64,000 nt of DNA from Gnetum montanum. Taxonomy: Eukaryota; Streptophyta; Gnetopsida; Gnetales; Gnetaceae. The stretch covers positions 15,732-79,731 of the forward strand of contig MNCI01003323.1 in NCBI GenBank assembly GCA_015680685.1, read 5' to 3'. Under the pieces are notes generated by a model. It saw only the letters and a list, made by a program, of their open reading frames with translations, had not been told where the DNA came from and did no database searches. Both the position numbers and the translations under genes were made by a program. Below are positions 33,373-44,739 of this stretch, one piece after another. Each line of letters opens with the position of its first letter. Position 1 is the first letter of the stretch.

Positions 33373-35354
33373 ATGCCTCTCCTACAAGATCATGATAATG
33401 CTACACTTAGTGAGGAAGTTCATTGGAGAACCGACGAACTATATGACAATGAAGATTGGAGTACACAACCTGAAGTGGGGGTTTCTTATAAACAAGAACA
33501 AAAGCAACGTCATCCCAACATACGAAAGCATAACTTACTGGATGATGATGAATCCCTACTGGCCACTACAAGCTTAACACAAATACAAGAGGTTGTTCAA
33601 ATCTCCCGTAGGCATCATAAAGAGAGCTATCTACCCAGGCTCGATTAAAAAAACTTCCATATTTTCTCAGGAGGCTATGACTTAGATCCGCATCAACATT
33701 TATAAGCCTTCTATGATGCCTGCACATGGAACAACATTGATAATTGTTGGAAAAAACTCAAGTTCTTTCCTATGACACTCGTTGGCCAAGAAAAAGTATG
33801 GTATAGATCGTTAAAACTAAATTCAATACAACATTGTTCAACAATGGTAGAACTTTTTAACAAAAGATATCAAAGCTACACAAGAGTGTGAGCCTTGAGG
33901 AAACAAATCCAAGGATGGAAACAAGCACAACATGAACCCTTAGATATGGCCTTAGAAAGATATTATGCACTATTAAACATTTGTCCAAGCCATGGGTTCT
34001 ACGAGGAAAGGATAATGTACCATATCATTGATGGGCTATGTAATGAAACAAGAGAAACCTTAGGAATGTACGCCCAAGGTCAACTATACGAACTACGAAC
34101 ACATCAAGTCCAAGAGCTTATTAAGTATGTAGAAAAATAAGAAAGAGAAATGGCTAGATGGGAGAGTGTTGAAAAACATCAACAGGACCAGAATCTTAAC
34201 TTAACAAAGGTCCATGATCATAAAAAGGAGAAATCAACCAATCTTAAGGTGAAAGAATCATCTTTGCCAATACAACAATCACTAGAAGAAGTCAAGGCAA
34301 AGATTAATAATATTTTGGAATGGACATATAAAAAGTGTGGGGAATTTATTGATATCATTGGAGATAGAGTTTTGACAACCCAAGAAGTAGGATAAAACAT
34401 TAGATAATCGGAAAAGACAGATACAGAAAATAAGAGCTCAACTGCCAATCATATGTATGAATGCAACATATGCCTGTACGATCACCCCAAGGGCCAATGC
34501 CCAATATTGTTACATTTACATGAGCATTGGGGAAACACGTTACATCCAGAGTTCATAAAGAGATACTGTGTTCAATCATAGTGACAACAACCCAGTCATG
34601 GGGGAGACCACTCCTAAATTGGAAACATCCTTCATATCTTCTGAACCCAAACACTTATCTTGTTCAACATCATGTTTCCCCAACTAGGTCAACATACTTT
34701 ATCTCACCGCATTACTATTCTCCCCAATACTATCAACCCATGTCCTCATCACAACCACCACCTTGTGCACCTTACATTTCTCCACATTTTCAACATTCTC
34801 ATCCTTTCCCTCCTTATACATTACCACCAACTGTTCCTAAGGTGTCTGCACCATGGCAACAACCCATGAACATTACTTGTGCTACTACTACCAAAAGCAA
34901 TGAGAGACCTCCGCAACATCGAAGGAATCCCTTCTTTAGAAATGACCCTAGGAAAGGACAACATAATTCTGAGGCCACCGCATCCTCCAACTTAGCACAA
35001 GTCCAACCCTGTGGTGCACCCTTATCTTCAAACTCCACACCTCCTGTTACTTCATCAGGGCCATCAATTAACACTCCAACAACAATATGGCCCAAAGAAC
35101 ACAATCATGGAAGGCAATGTTCGAATCCTTACATACCATCTAATGGTCCCAAATATCATAGTGGGTCAACTCATTATCCGAGAACTACATCGTATAAATT
35201 GCCCCACTATGCTTACTATAATCAAGTGTGTGAACCTCGATGGGGTAAGTGTGGCCAAGTTTCAATACTTCCAACATGCAAGGATCCTCATTTTCCATTT
35301 ATTAATCCTTTCCATCCTCAACTGATTAGTTATGGGGGGTATCCCCCATTTTAA
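33373..35354 (+). pseudogene. gag: Athila-like gag
   Basis: Structural protein. ATG at 33373; one frame continues to about 34395 with stops near 33646, 33703, 33889 and 34138. Capsid landmarks: F-S-G-G-Y-D near 33665, V-W-Y-R-S-L near 33800, then C-P-S-H-G-F-Y-E-E-R near 33985 and the Y-H-I-I-D-G-L block, the Athila-type pattern. In a shifted frame a knuckle C-x2-C-x3-H-x4-C (34461-34500), one residue shorter than the usual C-x2-C-x4-H-x4-C, is followed by a Pro/His/Ser-rich tail to 35354. The same short knuckle is in the fragment at 41157. Confidence 0.75.
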
Positions 35355-36740
35355 TAACAAGCAAGATTAATAACCACTTTTTATTTTCTTTGATTTTACA
35401 ACCTTTTTTTTCCAGTTTTTCATTTTGCGATTTCTTATTTTATCTATTTTACCTTTTTTTATTTTTGTCTTTTTATGTTTTTATAAGTAATCTCATATAC
35501 AAATAAAACACTCATGTGGATCATTGGTTGAGGTGTGTTCTATGTTGTTGAGTCTCGAGTGATTAATTATGTGGATAGTGGGTCCATTACACCCAATCAT
35601 CCACTCTACAAATAAGATGTTCTGTTCGAGGGTACAGTGATATTCTTGACATTTTTTTTAAAAAACTTAAAATTAATTTTGTGTTCATTGTACCCAGAAT
35701 GAAGAAGGATGGACTAAGAGGGAATGATTAGGGTGTGACATCAAGGGAACTTGCGGATTTTCTTTGGTGACGTCTGTGGGAGTTATCATGCAACGTGGTT
35801 GTACTAAGATCCTTGTAGATCTAACAAAAAATGGGAGTAAGAGTAATCAAAAGGGCACTCAAAAAATCCAATGCTATTCTAGGGGGTCCCACTAGAAAGA
35901 CATGCACCTATGCCTGAAGGTTGGCAGCTTCTCTGGTTTCAGTAAAGTGAAAAAGAGAGAGAGAGAGAGAAGAAAAAGAAAAAGAAAAGAAAAGTGTCAC
36001 AAAACAAAATTCACTCCTTCCTTGAATAAAACGCCAAGTGATCATATGCCTTGTTGTTATGGTACTTTCATAGTTGCTCATCATGGGATGAAACAATGTG
36101 ATGTCACTGATTAGAGGAATGGACTTGGTCCTGATCTTGGAACGACAGGTTAATGACACGTTAATCATGCTTTACACGTAGGATTCACTGTGTCCTTGGT
36201 TAATTACCTCATGTCCCAATCTCTACAATCACTTTCTATCACTGTTCGTGTAATTGTAGCTCGTGTCGTGTGTAACATAGAGTTCTTACCTCATTTTGGT
36301 GATAATTACATGTGTGTGTTTTGTAGAATTAGTGCAGATTACATTGAACTCTTCTAGTGCCCACGAACACTTTAAGTGTGGTTACACAAGGGCATTATAG
36401 GTAAGAACCTGCTTTGGGGAGGATCCACTTGTGTAATATTTTGTAATCTTCACTTATGACATAGCTCACACACACCATTTCTTACCCTTAGTATATTTTT
36501 AATGATTTTCTTTCTCTACTACCATCCCTTTGAATAATAACGTTCCTATGTACCATTACATAGCCTTTTTCTCCCACCCGCGGTTTTATTGATAAAATAC
36601 ATACCCTCGTAATTATTCATGCCTTCCAAATCATCTAATTACCCTAGAACCCTTCAACATATGTTACATGTCCTAATTTCAACTTTTGATTCCTAGAAAA
36701 ACCTCCAAAAATTGGTACTTTTCCCTCGGGCCTAAACATC
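35355..36740. other. Spacer between gag and the internal gene
   Basis: No coding frame or pol motif. It contains T-rich runs (35390-35470) and an (AG)n-rich patch (35950-35995). A fragment resembling the start of LTR-like leader sequence lies near 36370. Confidence 0.4.
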
Positions 36741-36750
36741 GATAGGTTGT

Positions 36751-36810
36751 GATATTGCGTACGCGATATCGCGGCCGACATCATATCATGTCCCTCCAAA
36801 CCTATAAATA
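36751..36810 (+). promoter_or_regulatory. Internal promoter: palindrome plus TATA box
   Basis: The near-palindrome GATATTGC...GCGATATC (36751-36770) sits about 32 bases upstream of a TATA box (36803-36810). The same palindrome-TATA arrangement is in the LTR-B U3 at 30870-30915 and, reversed, at 26028-26105. This is probably a promoter taken from an LTR-B-type U3 and driving the gene at 37289. Confidence 0.65.
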
Positions 36811-37221
36811 GGTGACCCCCCTGCAACACTTAAAATCATTTTTCACACTTCATGTGGGGTAGTTTTTTAATTTTTTCTCTACGACTTGCAATTGTGCGAC
36901 CCTTGCTTTTCTAACTATATCTCGCTTGCTAGTACTCCGATTTTAATTCCATCTAAACTTGCTTGAAGCCGGAGTGTTTAGCTTAGTCGTGGGGGAGGGA
37001 CACTTGTCGAATAGCGCCTAAATTTTTTGGATTTTATCATCACCCAAAGGACATTATTAAGGGTAATTAGTTGTAAATTAAGAATAAATTGTGCCAAAAA
37101 ATCATTTTATCCTTTTGGTACACCAAGAAATTAAAATTGGAAGCCACCTAAGTAAAGCAGACTCAATATTATAATCTTTCAGGCAATGTCACATGAAGAT
37201 TAAATAAATTAATTAATTAAG

Positions 37222-37288
37222 GTAAGCAGTAAGGTATAACTTAACTTCAAAAACAACCTTACTAATGCTTGACCCTATGTGATTGCAG
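37222..37288 (+). other. Candidate 67 bp leader intron
   Basis: Donor AAG|GTAAGC at 37222, a branch-like 'ctaatgc' near 37262 and acceptor 'gattgcag' ending 37288, directly before the ATG at 37289. It is short but within the plant range. Confidence 0.4.
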
Positions 37289-39840
37289 ATGGCCTCGAAA
37301 CGTGGACAACAAGAAAGTCCTACTCAAGGTAGAAGCAAACAACCTAGGAGGGGTGGAAGAAAAGATCTTGCTGGACAACATGCAGAATAGGAGGAACAAT
37401 CATTCAACATTCATCAAGAGAATCCTCCTACCATACAGTTTGGGCAAGCAGAAGGAGGAGTTGCTGCAGTGCCTGAACAAGGACAACATCTCACATTGCC
37501 CCAAGATTATGTTTAGGCCATCCACAAAAAGTCCACATTTGTTGCAGTGATTGTGGAATTGAACTTTGAATCATTTGCAGAGTTCACTCCTGAGGTTGAT
37601 AGGGATCACCTCAAAAGGTCTCCCTTATGGCCTACCTCTCTGAAAGCGGTGCCTGGTACCTAGGGGAGACGTACCAATTTTGGCACAATAGGGAGCAAGG
37701 CACCACCATCAATATTTGTGGTGTGACAGTTGATTTCTCCACACAGGCCATTTTAGAAGTGTTAAACCTTTCGAATATAGGGCCCAAAGTTGCTCAATTA
37801 TCCACCTGTTTAGACCCCGATGTGTGGTGGGATCGCTTGAAAAGGGCTTATGGTAGAGATAAAACATTTGGTGAGTTTACAACAGAAGAGAGGATCTACT
37901 TCAAAATTGGAACATATCACCTCTTCCCCACAAAGGGCTTAAAAGGAATATCAATGTATGCGGTGAGTTGATGTGCAGTGCTAATGAAAAAGGTTAATGC
38001 TAACCTACCCCATCTATATTTAATGGAGATCCTAAGGTAGTTCTAGGAACGGAAGATAGGGAAGCTTGCCTTGCCTTTCCCTTGTCTTATCAGAAAGCTA
38101 TGCCAATGTGCTGGTATTAGAGGATACACTAACGATGTCCTCCAAAAAGCCCAGACTGCTTCATATGCTGAATTGTTAAAGTTGCCAACTCCAAGGAAAA
38201 TCATTGGCGAGATGATGGGACTAGAAGAAGAAGAAGAATAGATGGCTGGACCAACTGCAACTCAACTTGGAGGACATAGCCAACCTCCAAGTACAGGTCC
38301 CAGCCAACAACAGGAATCAGGGCCCAGCACAAGCCTGGATTAGCCACCGCCACAAGACTATAGACTATTGATGAGCCATCTCAGGGCCATCACTGAGACG
38401 GTCAGTTTGGGAAGTCATGATGATGCAAACCTCTTCTGCATCATTGATGATGCCATTCAGTCCATAGTTTCTATGGATCACACAAGGGGTGAAGTATCTA
38501 TTCACACAGGAGGAGGGGAAAGTAGTTGGTCACAAAAAATCTCAGAAAATGCAACATCTTTCTAGGTGCAATTAGAAACTGATGAAGGGGCCATGGTGGT
38601 GGTCATGCAACACTAGGATGCCACAGGAGCTACATAAGTGGTCGTAGACCACATCAAAGAATCATTCAATGTACCTATTGTGCCACTAGTAGATCTCACA
38701 GGAGCACGAGATGCTCAAACTTTGGCCGAAACCTCAATGTCTCCTATGGAACATGAGGATGCGCTTGATCAATTGCTCCAAATAGGAAAAGTAATGACAT
38801 CCATGTTTGACATCCCTCAGGATGTTACAACAAGTCAGTCAGATCTCATTTCCACAAAGGGGAAGTTGATCTTAACAGAAGTGAGGGCTGAGCATGCTTA
38901 AGCAGAGGTGTAGAAATTACAAGAGTAGCTCATGGCTTTACAAGCAGCACAGCGGGATCCTTTGCAATTTTTTCTCGTAGACTAGCTAGATAATTTCAGA
39001 ACTGAGCAACTAACCAAGATAATCATGGAGAATAAATAGGTGGATGAGGAAAAAGAGAAGGTTGTTTGGGATGCCTCCGCAGCATAGGCACAAATTCATG
39101 CGCATCTTAAGGCACTCAATGCCTTACAGGAGGAAAATAAATAGCTTACTGCTGACAACATTCGATTGACCTCTGTGGAGAAACAAAAGAATGTTCTCAA
39201 AGAGCATTTCCATCAATTGCGAGAATAATTCATCTGGCTCAACCAAGACATAAGTCGTTTAGCCAGGGAAAATCAAACCCTCTTAATGGAGGAGGTATGT
39301 GCAATTCTTCAAAAGATAGCCATTGAAATAAGCGCGTGGAAAAAAGAGGCTAAACGACATGAGAAATTGAAGGAGCACTTCTAAGATCTGGTGGGGATGT
39401 ACAAACAGAGCCTTGAGAAGGAGATCTATATGGCCAAGGCCTATATCAACGCTATTAATGCTCAACACACTGACTAGCGGGCCATATTGGACACATATGC
39501 CTTTGCCCACCAAGCGGAAGTTAAGAGCCAAGACCTGCAAATTCAAGATCTTACAAAATACATGGAGTTGGAAAACTTGCAGTATGCCAACCTTGCCATG
39601 TTAATAGCAGGGTGCCCGAGGACAGAGCTCAAGCAGCAAGTAGTAACCACCTATGTCAAATACGAAGCAGAATTTGCCAAACGCAAGAAGTTATTGGAAA
39701 AATTGGAGGTTGCAAATTCTGAACTTGAGGTGGTGAAAGCAAGCTATCAGGGACAGAAAGGTGTCATAGTAGATTTGGCTAGATGGCCAGTGGATTTCCA
39801 AGAATACAAAGATAAAGACAGAGCCTATAAAGAGGAATGA
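37289..39840 (+). pseudogene. Plant-transposon-type domain plus coiled-coil protein
   Basis: A basic N-terminus (M-A-S-K-R-G, then R/K/G-rich) leads in one frame to E-F-T-P-E-V-D near 37585, then continues in another frame from about 37620. Landmarks there are V-D-F-S-T-Q-A-I-L-E-V-L-N-L (37727-37768) and, after frame changes, A-L-P-F-P-C-L-I-R-K-L-C near 38075. Both fit the 'putative plant transposon protein' domain (Pfam PF20167 as I recall it), which has V-D-F-S-x-x-A-I-N and P-F-P-S-L-I-x-x-L-C. From about 38870 to 39840 the product is Glu/Lys/Gln-rich and coiled-coil-like. Stops (for example 37388, 38238, 38900, 39450) make it a pseudogene. The role is unknown; the layout parallels the antisense Tat gene. 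Confidence 0.6.
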
Positions 39841-40240
39841 CGGGTATTTGCGGCCTGGTATGTCAAGGCCAATCAAATGCTTCCGTAACTACCCTATTCA
39901 TGGGAAGTGTCGACTCCATCAAACATCGGAACATTAGCATGGATGGTACAAGACCCTCGAAATGAAGAGGAGAAGCTCTAGGCCATACTCCAATGCCATC
40001 AAGTCTCAAAACCTGGAGCATAAGACAAAGGGAAAGCACCAATGGAGGAGCCACTGCCACCTAGAACTACATGACTTCCACCCATTTTTGTAGTTGTAGC
40101 ACATTCTTTGTGTTGTGTCTTTATTTTGTTTTCATTCCACACTACGGCATAATTCCATTTTCCCCATCTAATAATCCCATACCTATCCACTGTGTAATCA
40201 CTATAACTCGAGGATGAGTTTTCATTTAGTTGTGGGGGTA
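39841..40240 (+). other. 3' untranslated region and polypurine tract
   Basis: Short non-coding stretch after the coiled-coil frame. The last bases 'ttgtgggggta' (about 40230-40240) precede the 3' LTR and serve as the polypurine tract. Confidence 0.6.
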
Positions 40241-41019
40241 TGATGAGTCATCATTTGGGGCAACCACGATATCATAGCCTATCTCCTCATCTATAAATAA
40301 GAGGTAGATAGAAGAGTTAGAGAGGAGATCATCAGTGTGTTAAGTTTAGAGTTAGTTTCAATTTTAGTTTTCATTTCTTTCTCTCCCTTTTCCTCTCCGT
40401 GTATGCCCGCAGTGTGGTGATTGTAATTGTACGACATTCTTTATTCGAGTGTGACATACTTGGACACATACATGACCAGCAATAAAGATCATGATTACTT
40501 CGTCATTGCAGCATTCACTTAGATTAATCATTTAATTAATTGTTATTTACTAGTTTCCTAGTTAATCTCTCTTACCCTTAAACTCACGTTAAAATGCGAA
40601 ATGAGTATGACTTGATTATGAGCATTTAAGTGTGACTACTTGGTAATCCAGTAGTGTACCTAGGATCTGCACTTAGTAATCCTAGTGGTAGTCATGCACG
40701 AAGTCCAAGATGTGTACGGATAATCAAGGAAAGGATGCTCATTGCACTTAGGCTAGTTTAGATTCTCTCACCCTTCTCTCCTAGCTTAGTTTCCATTGCC
40801 TTCAGGAGTAGCATTAGATTAGGAACCCATCATACACCTCACTCTGGACTAAACCATACGTGACAAAGCTAATACTAGTCTAGGTGGGAAGACAACGAAC
40901 TGCGACCTAAGGCTAACTTTTTAGATGCCACAACTAGTCCATTTGTGGAGTTCGACCGGATCACGCGTGTAACACTTGTATTCATATGGTTGAGTGTAGG
41001 GGTATCTCGCCACTTATCA
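40241..41019 (+). repeat. LTR-B copy 3 (3' LTR)
   Basis: 779 bp, TGATGAG...CA, with TATA box 'tctataaataag' near 40292 and an AATAAAG signal at 40481. The palindrome is decayed to a single GATATC half here (about 40270). No PBS follows; instead gag sequence of a related element begins. Confidence 0.88.
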
Positions 41020-42486
41020 GGATTCTAAGGAGCGAGGTAGTGACTATGAGAAAAAGAAAAAGAGGGACATGGACAATGCATGTAACAAAGGTAAGGGTAA
41101 AATGGCCATAATAAAAGAGGTTGTGGATTCTAATACGGAAAATGACGGTGGATGTAAGATATGCCAATACAACCATCCTAAGGGATGTTGCCCAGTAATC
41201 TCACATCTACAAGAGTTTGGGGTGTATGCACTCAACCCATGACTTAACAAATGGTAAGCACCCCAACAGTTACCTTATCCCCAAGGTAACCCATGGTAGT
41301 TCCACCAACCTTTAACGTATTATCCAAGTGGAACTCCGCCACAACCTATTGAGCAACACCAGGAGTAGTAATAGCCACAATCATGGGGGATGCCACCACC
41401 AAGGCAACAATACCCTTATCGGCAACCAGATCCATATGGCTATTACGTGCAATAGCCAATCTCTCCACGTGACTTTGTTGATCATGTGACACCACAACGT
41501 CACTACCAAGCTTAGGAGTATTATAGGACTCCTCCTAGGGAAGACAACCCATAGACATACCATCCTCCAAACCCATCCACAACTCTCACACTGATAGCTC
41601 CATTACCACCTGCTCCAGCAATGCAAGGGGAACTCCCCACTCAACTACAATAATGCAATGCTATGAGGGCTATGAATCTTCAACCTACTATTGGTTTTGA
41701 TAACCATATGAAGAGAAGACCTTTCTTCAGAACCAACAGTCCAACCAAGCCCTCACAACCACAAGTGGTTGAGCCTCTGAATGCTTCTCCATCAAATAAA
41801 GCTTCAGAGCTCCCTTCAAATCAAAAATCAAGCTCAACGCACATGGTTATGTTAACACATAACATTACTGATTGGTTTAAGAAGGGCGACCTTCCCAAGA
41901 AATTCTCTAACCCCGAAATCCCTCTAATCTATCTCCAAGTCGTTGGGAATGAACCATGTAAAGCTCTTTTGGACTCAGGTTTCAAAGTCAACTTAATATC
42001 ACAAGAGATGTACAAAGATTGAAATCTGCCTCCATTAAGGAAGAGTAACATTTGACTAGAGCTGGCCAACTAATCCATCACTGTCCCCTTAGGACTAGTG
42101 GAGGACATTATTACCACTGTGTGTGGGTGGTCATATCTAGTTGATTTCCTAGTGATACAAGTAAACAACAATATAGGGGACTTCCCAATAATAATGGGAA
42201 AGGCATGGCTAAGTACCATAAATGCATGCCTAGGAATTCGTGATCTTTCCCTAGAAATATCTAAGGAAAACACTTTTGAGAGGATTGAGAAGAAGAATAT
42301 TTCATGCATCACATACTGTGATACAAGGTGTGATTGTGTACAAGAATGTTCAGCATTACCTGCATGCAACCAGTGTGCACAAGAAATTAACATACAAAAG
42401 TGCCTATATGTGGCAACCACACAACAAGAAGACACCCAGTGATTAATAGTTGATAAAGAGAGAAACTCACCAACATGCATGAAACT
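41020..42486 (+). pseudogene. Gag C-terminus and aspartic protease fragment (Athila-like)
   Basis: In one frame a Lys-rich stretch and a C-x2-C-x3-H-x4-C knuckle (about 41157-41196) resemble the gag at 34461. A Pro/Gln-rich linker with stops follows. The frame 41663-42022 has a retropepsin active site L-L-D-S-G (about 41965-41980). After a stop, 42098-42442 has the second protease motif I-I-M-G-K-A-W-L (near 42200) and a Cys-rich tail. The fragment starts abruptly after the LTR at 41019 and is cut by the Tat-2 LTR at 42487. It has a normal D-S-G, unlike the Tat proteases. Confidence 0.72.
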
Positions 42487-44183
42487 TGAAACACCACTAA
42501 TTTTGACCTAACACTTTGAAACAAGAACTACTTAAGCCCTTTTGAGCATTTGGGAGGCAAAATTTAACTAAGACATGGAACTCATGCTGTCAAGCTAGCT
42601 TGCCCTCAGTGTGAACAACTCCAAACGACATCAGAATCAAGTCAAAGGTGGCTTAGTTTGAGGGTGCAAGGAATTTTCAAGGGTCACTGTTGTGCCTAGT
42701 TCAAAGTTTCAGTGTTTAGGGATTCAAATTTCAGGTCAAAAAGTGAAAAATTTCTCACTCATGCTGTGGTCACGCTAAGGTCATGTTGGCAACGTGAGTA
42801 CAGCGTGACCAACTCTGACAGCCCCAAAACTGAGTTAGAATGATCCAATTTCCAAGGTGTAAGTCATCCTCAGGGCTCATTGTTGATAACTTCAAATTTC
42901 AGCCTCCAGAATGCCAAATTTCAGGTCCAAAGTTGCAAGTTCTTATAGCTCACATTGTGGTCACGCTACACTCACACTGGCAGTGTGAGTCCAGTGTGAG
43001 CTGCCAAAAGTGGCTTAAAACAAGTCACTTTCAATTTCAGATCACTCTTAAGGTCAACCACATAGTCAGACAATAGTTGCACTCAAGAAACAGGCTTCAA
43101 AAATCAAAATTTGGTGGTAAATACGTCATTTTGACTCACTCACACTGAGGTCACGCTAACAGCGTGAGTGTAGCGTGAATGTAGCGTGAGTGCAGCGTGA
43201 GCACACTAAGGACACACCAAGACAAAATCAACTCATGCTGGAAGTTCTAGTCAGGCAAAGAAGCCTCAAACAACCATAATGCCACTCAGATCGACATCAT
43301 GCAGCAGTCAATTTAGAGACCCAGAAGTTTCAAGTGAGCCAAAGTCAATTTCTCTTGTTATCATTATCATTTCATTGTAAATTTTCATCATTTGTGAGCT
43401 TGTCAGGCTCTTACGCTCTGAATTATATGTGCTTCCATGAGTGTAAGCTAGCTTGACTAAGTTAACACATGCTGTAAGATACAATGCACTTGGTTGAGAG
43501 CGTAGCTTGCCCATGCATGTCCAACTCACATACAATTGTCCATCGAACACGTGTCACATGATCCGTTTTCCTCTCATCTCTTAGCCATTGATTCTATCCA
43601 TGAATTCCACACCCAAACCTAGCCAAACCCTATAAATACCCTATCAATTCACATAAATGGGGTTGGAAATTTTGAAGGTTGATAGCTTAGGAAACTCAGA
43701 CTAGCAATGCTTGGGCGCTCGGGCACACTTGACTCCTAGCATCCAAGCACTTTTGAAACACATCACATCACCCCGGGGCTTAGCGCTTGACCTGCCATCC
43801 ACATGTGCAGCTACGCTTTGACCGGTGCACATCCTTTCTAAGAAATACAATACAGTTCATTTTGCCAGCCATTATTTTGTTTACTTTGTTTTACATTCAC
43901 TTTACGTTTTGTTCGCAATACTGTTCTGTATGCGCTCTATTTGCAATTCATACATTTCTATTCACGTTTTGTACATCATTAGTTATGATACCCCTAGCGC
44001 AAGCCATAGTTTATGCTCGGGGAAGTCCTTGGTTGATTTGCGTGCAGACCATGCAAGGCACTCTACCTTCGTTTACTTTTCTAGCTTGCCCTCGGGTGAA
44101 GGTAGGATTAGCTGTGTCTGCCCAATGATCTTTCGGCATTTGTTTTCCCTTCTAGCCTTGCACTAACAATTTAGATCAATACA
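42487..44183 (+). repeat. 5' LTR of Tat-2
   Basis: 1697 bp, starts TGAAACACCAC, ends ACA. U3 is rich in TCACGCT/AGCGTGA words, densest at 42770-43210. TATA box TATAAATA at 43631. Confidence 0.9.
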
Positions 44184-44189
44184 GTAAAT

Positions 44190-44206
44190 TGGTGCTAGAA
44201 GGAGGG
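44190..44206 (+). other. Primer-binding site of Tat-2
   Basis: Same 17 bases as in Tat-1, 6 bases after the LTR end. Confidence 0.75.
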
Positions 44207-44739
44207 CCTCCTGCAAAAAATTCTTATGTTAATTGAAACTACAAACCTACGAAACTCTTACAGCGAGGATTTTAAGCTTTGCAACTCCACCATTAGAAAC
44301 TAAAATAGTGTACACACGCTATTTTGTTGATAGTCTGCCAAGTAACGTTCCACCACAACCGTCAACTATTCACATTGAGCTTCTCACATCACTTGTCTAG
44401 CATGTCAAGCTAGCTTACGCAAGTTCAGCTTGACTTACTCACTCTATTCCCTGATACCTCATGCCTGTCAACTCACGCTGTCTATCAGCTCATGCTGTTA
44501 GCTCACATTGTCATCTCATGCTATCATTCGCTCACACTCTCAACTTATTGATGCTATCATTCATGTTCAACTCATCTAGCCTAGTTTACTCACGCTCACT
44601 ATGGAATCCTTCTGAATTAACCTAGTGACACTGTTAATCTCTGACTTTGGGGTTGAAACCTCGAACCCTGTGATTGCTACAGAACCCATAAATATTATTG
44701 AACATATAAATCCCCAAGGTCCTATCTACTAGTCACTTA

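Larger units (their letters stand above)
33232..41019 (+). mobile_element. Athila-like non-autonomous element with extra gene
   Basis: Interior (33232-40240) plus 3' LTR (40241-41019); the truncated 5' LTR is at 32684-33231. PBS is tRNA-Asp type (33233-33250, 'tggtgccattttcgggga'). The gag is Athila-like, but there is no protease, RT or integrase. In their place is a gene with its own promoter and a small intron. It must have relied on enzymes from a relative. Confidence 0.75.
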
